Position numbers and translations under genes: made by a program. This document shows positions 33,655-44,661 of a stretch of 64,000 nucleotides of DNA, piece by piece (the stretch's first letter is position 1; every line of letters begins with the position of its first letter). The stretch is from Antedon mediterranea. Its lineage: Eukaryota; Echinodermata; Crinoidea; Comatulida; Antedonidae. The stretch spans positions 15,356,501 to 15,420,500 of the forward strand of contig NC_092671.1 in NCBI RefSeq assembly GCF_964355755.1. Direction: 5' to 3'. A model generated the notes under the pieces. That model was not told the DNA's origin. It did no database searches and was given only the letters and a program-made list of their open reading frames with translations.

Positions 33655-34195
33655 ACAAGCAGGCGGTCCGAGTTCGAGTCTCGATTGGGGCGACTTTTTC
33701 TCATTTTCACAGATTTCCTCATCTTTATCGTTTCAAATTAAATAAATAATAAAATTAAATTTCAGTATATCACCGGGCGGTTTCGAATTAATGTTCATTG
33801 CCTAATGTGTTTATATATATAAAAGTATCTCGGAGATCCCGCCTCGTGAATAAAAATACTGAAAGATGAGGGCGTATCAATTTGATCTCTGGTGCGCGTG
33901 CGTACAACTGAGGACTAGTGCTGTTCCGCCGTACACCACGCCGAGAATGTTAGAGAGTCGCTAGCGCTATCCAATCGAGTTTGAACAATAGCATGAAAGC
34001 CTCAGTGGTCTAATGGTTAGTACATCTGCATATCAAGCAGGCGGTCTGAGTTCGAGTCTCGGTTGGGGCGACTTTTTCTCATTCTCACAGATTTCCTCAT
34101 CTTTATTGTTTCAAATTAATTAATTAAATTTCAGTATATCACCGGGCGGTTTCGAATTAATGTTCATTGCCTAATAGTATATATATATATACTAT
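33655..34195 (+). repeat. Dimeric tRNA-like repeat (SINE-type) with Pol III boxes and terminators
   Basis: The second unit (33988-34060) folds as a tRNA: acceptor GCCTCAG with TTGGGGC, A box TGGTCTAATGGTTAGTAC, anticodon stem TCTGC/GCAGG around loop ATATCAA, T arm CTGAG-TTCGAGT-CTCGG, then ACTTTTTCTC as a Pol III terminator. The A box and T arm resemble tRNA-Glu, but the anticodon position reads ATC, so it is not a working tRNA-Glu. The first unit (33657-33700) keeps only the 3' half. Each is followed by the same 3' tail with TTTCAGTATATCACCGGGCG and ends in (TA)n. A second locus of the same build lies at 17.4-17.8 kb. Confidence 0.7.
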
Positions 34196-34802
34196 AAACT
34201 TTCACAATAGAATAACACAATTGATCTTTCATCTAGTTTTATTTTCTCATCATCGATTTTGAAAATCATGACTTTTTTTGCTAGCTTGTTACTACAGTAA
34301 TATGCAATTAAAAACAACCACCGACAGTTATATGCTATATGCTATAATAAATTTAAAAGCAAAATCATTATTATTCGTTTTTATTATATAGCAGGATAAT
34401 TATTTGTTTATTTCGTCTTTTTAGGAAAAACTCCATTCTACTTATCACGTATAGAACAGTTATTGTTTTACTTTCTCCTCATTTAGATGTTTTATGTTCC
34501 TATTAAATACACCGGCAGTTATGAATAGGCAATAAACACGTTTGAATTCTCCTCATAAATCATGTATTAAAAAATGTAAAAGCAAAATCATTATCAGAAA
34601 AATATTATATATATTATATAGCAGGATAATTCTTTGTTTATTTCGTCTTTTTAGAAAAAATCAATTTTACTTATCACGTACAGAACAGTTATTGTTTTAC
34701 TTTCGTGTTCCTTACACTGAATCCATGTAATATATCTCTCATAATACTAACAGTTTTAGTGAACAAACTACAAAACAAATGTATACTCCCCCTGCGCACT
34801 CC

Positions 34803-34990
34803 TAAAGCTTGGTTCCCGCTAATAGTAATACTTTGTTCCGACTATGGGCGTAAGTGATTTATCCAATCACAAGCGATGGATTATTCGAACTGTCGCTTGT
34901 CATTGGTCAACTCGCTTGCGCTGCGTTTCTAGTGATAAAGCGTGGTTCCCACTAGAACGCAGCTTAACTAAGCTTTAGACGCAACGCAAT
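34803..34990. mobile_element. MITE family B, composite copy interrupted by the 3.4-kb element
   Basis: Starts TAAAGCTTGGTTCCCGCTA; interior ATTGGTCAACTCGCTTGCG; then a second left-end-like block GCGTGGTTCCCACTAGAACG at 34941. The sequence then breaks at the TA where the 3.4-kb element begins; GGACGTACGAGGCGCAACG after 38424 may be its continuation. Confidence 0.6.
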
Positions 34991-34991
34991 A

Positions 34992-37900
34992 GTCCATGGG
35001 ATTTAGACTTTTAACTCACACAAATTGCAAGAAAAGGTTTTTTTGATGAAATGTGTTCTTTAGACCCTACTGAACACATTTATCAACGTTAGGACATTTT
35101 TCGACAACAGGAAGTAGCCTAATTTGCATAATTAAAAATGGCCGCCATTTTTAATAACGTACTCTGTATCTTGGAAACCGCTAGTCACAGATACTTAATT
35201 ATGGTGCCAAAATCGTTAGAATATATGTTTTTATATTCACTTTAATGAAAAAGTTTGTCCAAAAATGAATGGAAGTGCTATTTCTAACATTATTGACCTT
35301 TGACCTTGATTTATCATATCTCGGCAACCACTAATCGGAGATATACAAATTAGGGCTTAAATTGTTCAGAAACTACACTTTTATATCCAGTCTAATGGCA
35401 TGTTTTTGCAAAAAATGGCGGATTCTAGCATTATTGACCTTTGACCTTGATTTATCATATCTTAGCAACCACTAATCTGAGAGACACACAATATGGCTCA
35501 AACTGTTCAGAAACTACATATTTATATTAAGTCTAATGGCATGTTTTTGCAAAAAATGGCCGATTCTAACATTATTGACCTTTGAACTTTGCACTACATA
35601 AAATCGCATAACTTTGAAAATATTGTACATATGAAATTATTTTTAGTGTCAAATTATTCAGAACATACATGTTTCTATAGAGTCCAATGACACATTATGT
35701 CCAATAATGACGTATTGTATGGTTATTAACATTTGAACTATATTTGAAAAAGATTTTTAAACCCGGAATCTTCTTCATGTAGGCATTCATTAGAACATGT
35801 GATTTGGCACTACTTGTTTAGAATATGGTGGTAATTTAAAGTGCATGTAACCAGTTGATTTAAATTAAATTTAAAAACTGAAAATATTCACTTTAAAAAA
35901 AAAATATTAGACTATATATACATACATAATAGGTTTGGATTATTAATACATTTTTAATTAGGTCTTACATCTTACTCAGAAGAAAGTTGGTGTTGACACT
36001 ATTAACCCTTTCACTGCGTATACCCGGTACTACCGGGTATAAACAAACGTCGTTTAAGTGCGTATACCCGGTAATACCGGGTATGGGCAAAACAATGATT
36101 TAATCGTATTTGCCTATAATATATAGCACCCTCTATATTTGTTCGATGAACTTGAATATTTTTGCAAGTCATTAAAAAAATTTTCCAGCAAAAAAAACGA
36201 CCCTCTATAGCTGTATTATTGTCTTGAAAATCATGCGCCCTCTATAGTTATATTATATATAGTATAGTGTAGCGTAATGGCGGCCATTTTGAAAGTAACC
36301 AAAATTTACCAGCCCCAATAGGGCAACATTGTGTTTATCACAACACGCAAAAAAAAAAAATTCTGAAACAATAGTTAGTTTTGTACTATAGTGAATTTTT
36401 GGGAAATGTCATTATTTTCACGATTTTGCCCCAAAACTTTGATTTGTGCATAATTTTTATAAAATAATAAAAATAATTCAATTTTTTTTTATATTTTTAT
36501 TTGTTATACGTATCTTTATCAATATCCAGTTGGAAAAACGTATTCCATAAGAATTTCTTATAGAAAATATAGTTTTTATCATTGATTCGATAAAAAACAC
36601 GAAATCCAAAATACCTGTAATGACGTCACATGACGTCATCAATATGCAAATTACATTTTTTTTATACCTAACTGTAGACTAACCCTTTGCCCATCACACA
36701 CCACAAAAATAATTACACAATTATCTCAATTAGTATTTTTTTGCAATTTATTAAAATACCATATGTTTTTCTTAAATATACATTACGCACAGAGGTGGGA
36801 ATAATGCTCCGCAGTGAAAGGGTTAACAGAGCCAACAAAAATGTAGTTTTTTTTAATGATATATTGTACATACTTTAAATAGGCCATGCCATTTTGCAGG
36901 TTTATGAACGTTTTTTTCAAGTTAGTAATTTATTTTTTGATCAAATTAAATTGCCATTAAATGGCATATTCAAAAAAACAAATTTCTAAAGATTATTTAG
37001 TTTATATTTTGGATAGGATAGCATCACTCTTGAGGGCATTATTTTAGGTTGAAACATAGTCTTATTAAGAAGGCATTTTCTACTATAGACGCATTGTTGA
37101 CAACTGGAATTTTAAAAGATCGATATTAATGCAACATATTTAGTTTAGTTTAATTAATTGGCTATCGAGACTCATAATTAGGCTGACCACCACTTGCAAT
37201 ATTTTCGCCGTATACAGTAAAAACCTCAGTTTCTTGTGGAATTTATTTATTTATTTCAATAACCATATACAGTACGACTACTAGTGGTGTATAGTTTTTA
37301 ACCTTTTATAACTTGTTTTTGTACTTTTTTTACGTGAATGTATTGTATTGTATGTACCATGTTTCTATGTGGTTTAATTTTTACCATTTTTTAACCATCA
37401 ATTTTAATGCTTTTAATAGAAATATCTTGTAATTCAGCTTCAGCTGCGAAAACGATAAGAAATAAAATAAACAAATGTGTAAACTTGTAGGCAGTTTATG
37501 GATGAATGCAATAGTTTATGCTTATACATTTAATGTACCATGGCCTACTTTAAACTAAACATAATAAGTCAACGTGGCAACTCTTACATTTTAGAGTGCC
37601 AAATCACATGTTCTAATGGATGTCCACATGAAGAAGATTCCGGATTGAAAGACTTTTCAAATATAGTTCAAATGTTAATAACCATACAATAGGCCATTAT
37701 TGGACATAATGTGTCATTGGACTCTATAGAAACATGTATGTTCTGAACAATTTGACACTAAAAATAATTTCATATGTACAATATTTTCAAAGTTATGCGA
37801 TTTTATGTAGTGCAAAGTTCAAAGGTCAATAATGTTAGAATCGGCCATTTTTTGCAAAAACATGCCATTAGACTAAATATAAATATGTAGTTTTTGAACA

Positions 37901-38422
37901 GTTTGAGCCATATTGTGTGTCTCTCAGATTAGTGGTTGCTAAGATATGATAAATCAAGGTCAAAGGTCAATAATGTTAGAATCCGCCATTTTTTGCAAAA
38001 ACATGCCATTAGACTGGATATAAATGTTTAGTTTCTGAACAATTTAAGCCCTAATTTGTATATCTCCGATTAGTGGTTGCTGAGATATGAGAATTCAAGG
38101 TCAAAGGTCAATAATGCTAGAAATAGCACTTCCATTCATTTTTGGACAAACTTTTTCAATAAAGTGAATATAAAAACATATATTATAATGATTTTGACAC
38201 CATAATTAAGTATCTGTGACTAGCGGTTTCCAAGATACAGAGTACGTTATTAAAAATGGCGGCCATTTTTAATTATGCAAATTGGGCTACTTTCCGTTGT
38301 CGAAAAATGTCCTAACGTTGATAAATGTGTTCAGTAGGGTCTAAAGAACACATTTCATCAAAAAAATCTTTTCTTGCAATTTGTGTGAGAAAAGGGTCAT
38401 TTTTTAGCTAAATCCCATGGAC
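34992..38422. mobile_element. 3.4-kb DNA element with ~820-bp terminal inverted repeats, TA-flanked, no transposase
   Basis: Ends GTCCATGGGATTTAG / CTAAATCCCATGGAC are flanked by TA on both sides (34990-34991, 38423-38424). Left arm 34992 to about 35815 is matched inversely by about 37600-38422 with scattered mismatches. Each arm holds an AAAATGGCCGCCATTTTT palindrome and a three-fold repeat of about 120-140 bp built on TTGACCTTTGACCTTGA. The centre (35.8-37.6 kb) has no ORF of note and contains a second, TTAA-flanked element. The mobilising enzyme is unknown; the TA flank would fit a Tc1/mariner-type transposase. Confidence 0.8.
36006..36822. mobile_element. TTAA-flanked (piggyBac-type) MITE nested in the 3.4-kb element
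   Basis: TTAA at 36002-36005 and 36823-36826; ends CCCTTTCACTGCG and CGCAGTGAAAGGG. Near the left end a palindrome TACCCGGTACTACCGGGTA occurs twice, 44 bp apart (at about 36021 and 36065). CCCTCTATA recurs three times inside. No transposase. Confidence 0.8.
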
Positions 38423-38424
38423 TA

Positions 38425-39261
38425 CAAGGACGTACGAGGCGCAACGTGAATGATCGCAAGCAACAGTCAATTCCGGTGCGTTGATGTCGTTCCTGCGTTG
38501 CAAGTTACAACCAAACTTTTATCGGGCCCCGGCAGTGTCCCCTTAATACAGGTTCTACTCCTGTATACGTTTATTGTATTAAAACTATCACGCGTTTAAT
38601 GAAATGACGTCAAGAATTAATATTTATGTTAGGAACATGTATTTTAAGTATGCTATTATAATACACTAATTTATAGGCGGGTTGAGATCGATACTTTTTA
38701 GATATAAAAGTCTAGGTGACGAAAGAAGAGCGTTTCCCTATTGTTGACACACGTTTTCAATACACGCCTTATACCATTTGGCTATTTTTCAGATGCGTTG
38801 TTTTTATGTACTAAGCATCAATCAATTGTATCGTCATCTTTTTATTGCGTTGTTTATGAACATCTTGAAGTTGATGATTCAAATATATATTATTTTTTTC
38901 TTGGATGAGTTCATCTCACTTTTACTTCAATTCTATGTTATAAATAATGTATTGTACATAATTATACAAATATATAAATCCAAAGGCAAATTACTAAAAC
39001 TAATGACAATGCTGTGAGTATCAGTAGCTGGATCTCACAATAAAATAGCAAAACGCTAAATAAAAACGATAAAGTAAAACAGCCAGAAAATTTAGCAGAG
39101 TTTTCTTGAAATATATATATATGTCTGATTTTGCTGTAATCCTGGAGGGTACTTTGGATAACTTTACCAAATTACGTCGCCTGTCCGAGAAATGTGTCAG
39201 GTATCGTCACCATTTATACTATGACGTCCACTTAGTTCTGGTATTCTTCCAACACTGAATC
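38425..39261. other. Downstream flank of the ASIC-type gene with LINE 3' fragment
   Basis: TTCTTGGATGAGTTCATCTC at about 38898 matches TTGTGTGAGTTCATCTCACG at 51014 (start of the truncated LINE), so a piece of the same LINE 3' end lies here. A short ORF (38778-39017) has no recognisable product. Confidence 0.45.
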
Positions 39262-42200
39262 TTAATTCATTTCCAATTCGTTGTTATCTATTCCAATTCT
39301 TGGTTTGCTGATTTTTTGGAACAAAGATTGTACTTTCAGCACAAAAAACTGACCAAGCTCAGCAAATGTTATGACACTAGCACCAATGAAAAGGCCTAAC
39401 TGGCCACCGATATCACCTACAGAATAGAACAATCTTGTTATGCCTCCAAGAATTGAAACATTTCTCAAGCTCTGTCTACACTATCAAACCTTATGTGACA
39501 AAAAAACTGTGATGTGCCCATACATGGACATGATGATGTCATAGCACTACCATATTTGGGCACATCACATTATTTGTGTACTGTCAAACTACAGTTTGAC
39601 AGTGTAGACAGAGCTTTAAGTGTTCTAGTGAGTTCCCGCCCTTTCCAGTACACAACGTATAGTTTACTCAATTCATTTAAATTTTTGTAGACATTTACTC
39701 TATCTATAGGCCTAACTTTGCGCTTTAAAACGATTAAAATCAGCGACACTTACTTAGAAGGGCTGAGAAAGTCATGGCTGCATTCTGTTTATACTCCTGG
39801 AAGTTAAGTTCTGCGTAGTACACGTCCAGTAAGATAAAGTTTTCTCTGTTAAGATGGAAACATTTAAATTTAACCAGTAAACAAAAAAATAAATCTACTA
39901 AAATATTTAAATTGAACACTGTTAACTATTTTAAATAGATGCACATCAAAAACTACTTCTTATTGTTTGTACTTTAACGTTTTTTAAGCTTGGACGCAAC
40001 GCAATGCAAGCGTGTTGACCAATGTCAAGCGACCGTTCGAATAATCCCAGGCTTGCTTGTGATTGGTCAGCTTACTTACATTGCGTTACGTCCTTCTCTA
40101 GTGGGAACCAAGCATAAGCTAATGAATAACAAATTTTGTATTTGTTAGAAATTATTTCTTGAACGCTCTGATGTAGACTTAATCGCGTTAACGTCGAACA
40201 TTTGACGCTTTATATGTCATTGCATTTTTCCACTCACGTGATATATGCCGGTGTGGCGTCAAAGTCAGCTTCGGCGTTTTTATTCGGTATTGATGCGTAA
40301 TTTACCGATGTATCAAACGTTGTGTATTTGCAGGGTACTGGACAGTCGCATTCTCGTATTTTGCCACTCTTTAACTTCTCTAGAAATCAAAATGATAATA
40401 ATGATGATGATGATATCAAGCACGAATGTGCGATACTCAGGGTACAGCAAAAGAAGCTGTAATGACGTCATAAGACGGGATGTAACGTCATATACACATC
40501 AATAACCTCGCTACCAAATACGGCTATATTCCGGAAAGTTACGTCACATAACCGGAAATGGCATAATTAAGGTAAATTATGAAATCTCAAAGTGATTTTT
40601 TGCTATTTCCGGGAGCAGAAGTGATGTCATAGATAGGTTTTTTTTACTTATTCTCCAAGTCAAGACCTTTGAAATGACACCAAACACGGCTATATTACGG
40701 CGAAAATCGTTTGGCACCAAGGTACCATCTTCGAGACGTCATATGACTGCATCCGGTTTGAAATTAAAAAATCCGGCTTTATAGCTTTGAGGAAATGTCC
40801 CTGTAGTATACCCATGCCAAAATCCCAGCTCAATACTACAACGAATAAAGGAGGAGTAATACTCGATTGGTACCATCTTTATGACATCATAATTCTGCAT
40901 CCGGTTGCAGTACGAACATTTTCTCTCTATAGCTTTGTTCACCTATTACCCTAGGTATATGCATGCCATATTTCAGAGCAGTCAGAACTAGTAGGACTTG
41001 AAAGGTGGCTCAATAGAGCCTAGTCCTAGATTCGGGTACCCCGAGTAAAAGTGTAGTTATTATGAGCATTACAGATTCTATGTGGTACAAGCTACCGCTC
41101 TTCTGTGTAAATTGTTCTTTTGACAGAACATGGCCCATTGGCGCTTACCAAGTACATCTTTTGCACATGAGTTCGTTTGTTTTGGTGTACACTCTGTTGC
41201 TTTACCAGGGTATCTAAAAACCAATAATAACAATATTTCGTCTTATAATGTTTAATATTCTACTGAATTATATAAGAAATGCATACAGTGTATATGTATT
41301 CTTATTTATACAGTATTTAATAAGGATATTTTAGATAATATTCTAGGATGCCCTCTATAATTTCACACAAAAATGTTTCAATGCTGGCTCTGGTTTTGTT
41401 AAGGCTAACGGCTTTGTGAATGAATGTATGAATGGAGGGTTTACCAAAGATTGTATAGCGCCGCCAATCTTTGGGTTTACCACGAACAAGCGTGACGTGC
41501 ATTTTAATATTCTTTTTTATGCGTCAGCTTATACGCATGCGTAAAGAAGGATTTAGAAGAAGGAAACATGAATACATGAATATGTTTCACCAGAGTGTTA
41601 TTCTTAGTGTTGTAACTTTCAACTGTGTTGTTTGGTACAATAGTCTGAGTGCTATAAATGATAACAAGGCCAACAGCCATTAAGTCGCGTGCTACAATGC
41701 ATAGTGATACCGGACCGACAGACAAACAGACCGACAGACAGACAGACCGACAGAAAGACGGACCGACCGACATACTGAACTATACTGACCGAAATTACTG
41801 AACATGTTTAAAAATGTTGAAATGTTTAAAAACATTTATATTTTTTTAATTTACACGTGCGTAGCCTGTCACTTTTGACGTGCTCGTATAACGTAATTTC
41901 GAGTTGAAAAGTAAGTAAAGAAAACAGAAATCGGGCAAAAAGAGTGCGCAATAACATTTAACGCGCAGTGCGCGCGCAAAAATCTGCGCACTCATGGCAA
42001 TTTTATAAACGCTTAAAATTGCCTGAAACGTACTCTTATTTCATCGAAAATAAATTTTGAAAATTTTAAGCGCGCGTACGCATGCGTTACATGCGCTACG
42101 CACGTAATTGTATTGCCATATGATGATTTATGCCCTGAAATTTATGAGTACCAAATTTTATTTAATTGTGATTCATGGTTGTTAAGATATGATTACAAAC

Positions 42201-44629
42201 GTGATTTCGTTAAATCGTGCGTAGACCGCGTAATTTTTTATTGCGCACCGTGAAAACATAACCACATCGATTCCTGGCCATAAGGAATATTCTGTGAAAA
42301 ATTGACTTAGCTAGATTAAACTGATATCAAGATAAGGTCATAAAGCGATAAAACGCATAGTGATACCGGACCGACAGACAGACAGACAGACCGACAGACC
42401 GACAGACAGACAGACAGACCGACCGACCGACATAGTGAACTATAGAGTCGCTTCCACGCGACTAAAAAGAAACTTGACCGTACTATGAAAACTGCTAGTA
42501 AAATAATAGGAAGGAATGTCAATGTTACCGACGCAGTTTACAGGCGCGATGTTATTAGCCAAGAATAATGGAAGATAACTCACACCCATTGAATGATAAA
42601 TGTGTTGTTAATAAATCAGGTAGAATTCGTACTTTAATGTGCAATACCACTCGATGTAGGAAATCATTTGTCCACAACTCTATTCATGTTTCCAACACAA
42701 CATTCCAAAGATAGTTTGTTTACTTGTTTACCACTGTATATAGTTTTAATGTATTGTATTGATATTTTTAATGTTTTATATATTGTATGTGTTTTTAAGC
42801 ATCAAGGAAAACCAATTTCATGTTCGCCTTGTTGTGTTCATGACAATAAAGATTTATCTTATCTTATCTTATCTTATCTTAATACGCATGCGTATAAACT
42901 TGACGCTTTCAATTCGCGCGAACAAATTCGCCTAGGCGAAATCGGCATACAGTTGTTTTTCCATCCGTCGAATTAAAATTAGTGTTAATGTGTATTCACG
43001 TACCTTATTTAATTGGTCGGCATTGACATTCGGTTAGTATCCTGTCCAAACTCACTTACCTGATTGGTCGGCATTGACATTCAGTTAGTATCCTGTCCAA
43101 ACGACATTCAATGTAACAACCAGACAGCGTATACTGGTCATAATATGTTAGTTTGCGAGAAGATTGGCATTTCCCATGAGGAGGATCTAAGTTTGCAACC
43201 TTCAAATCGAAACAAAAGAAACAAGTTGCATAGGACGAATGAACCGTACGATAAATAAGCGAAAACCATGTTATTTATGAGATGAAAATCGCAGACGTCA
43301 ATACATGAATAACGAAGGCGCATGGAAGCAAATTAACAAACAATATAAAAACAAAAGTTGTTTTCAATCTCAGGTGGTTGGTTAGTCAATGCTATGCTGT
43401 GATTTGGTGAATGATAAACCAAGGCAATTAACAACTAGATGCTGAGCTCCGACTGCGACACTATTAGTTCCACGACCCTTAACAGACACCGCGCCGTGGA
43501 AAATAATGGTACAGTAATACTGTCGGTGTTTGTCGCAGCCAAACATAAGATCAAAGGATTGTTACGAGTTCCTATGTTGGCGTGGCGAGCTCAGTGTCCT
43601 GTAGTTATATAGCCTTGGATAAGAGCGATGTTTATGCGCATGTGTAAGAAGATGTAGCGTACAGATGCGTAGGCTGGTTACTGTTTGTGGGTTGGGGGTT
43701 GGTGGGGATCGGGAGGCGGATGGGAATATGGGGGGATGGAGGCATTGTTTGTTGGGGGTGGGCGTTAGGGTGTATATTTCTTCACTTACCTTGATACGTT
43801 TCGTAGACGTAAACGCATGGTAGCCTGGAGGAATTGAGACGCCTTTTGATTCTATGAGAGGCGGCTCGTTCTGATCGTGTACCAGTACCCTCAATCCTGC
43901 CTCGATGTTACCGTCCTTAGTCTCTGTATATTCATCCCTAATAAAACAACAATAATATTAAATATACGGAAAATACTTTTTGTCGGACCTCACATATGAA
44001 ATTAATATTAATAATTATTATTATATTTTATTTGTTTTATTTTTTTATTTTATTCAATCAAAACCAACAGCGATAATTACCGCCACAGGTTTGAAACATA
44101 AAACAATAAAACATCTAAAACAGTTAACACACAAATACAAATATATATATATAGATAAGCATGCCATTAATAATTTAAAATGATTACAATAAGTGAGGCG
44201 GTATCATACATCTGTGTTTTGATTTTTTTCATGTATGCCAAAATGTTTTTCTTTTAGGAATACCAAGCCAATTCACGGTATAGTCTAGAACCTATACTAT
44301 TCATTAGGTTGATGATTGGATTGATTGATTTAATGATTGATTGATTGATTTATTGATTGATTGACATAGTTAATATACAAGATGGTCTATTTTCAAATTC
44401 TCTACGTTCAATTGCACTATTAAAATAATACGTAGCTACTAACTATGCGCATATATAACCATATATGAATCGTATAGTAGATCTGCACGTCCTGAAACGA
44501 AAACTCCCCAAACCCACCTTTTTAACTTGCACTTTCAACATAAATGTTTTACTCTTCTTTTTATTGTTCCGCGCTTAGTAGGGGCGCCTTACATGTTGCG
44601 CTATATAAATTGAACATTATATAATTATA

Positions 44630-44661
<32 letters not shown>

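Noticed and set aside
33988-34060. A functional tRNA gene
   Set aside because: Folds well and has a terminator, but it is part of a dispersed dimeric repeat and its anticodon does not fit the tRNA-Glu-like body.
44160-44660. Missing ASIC exon between exons 3 and 4
   Set aside because: I looked for a small exon that would repair the frame but saw no conserved block; left open as a microexon possibility.
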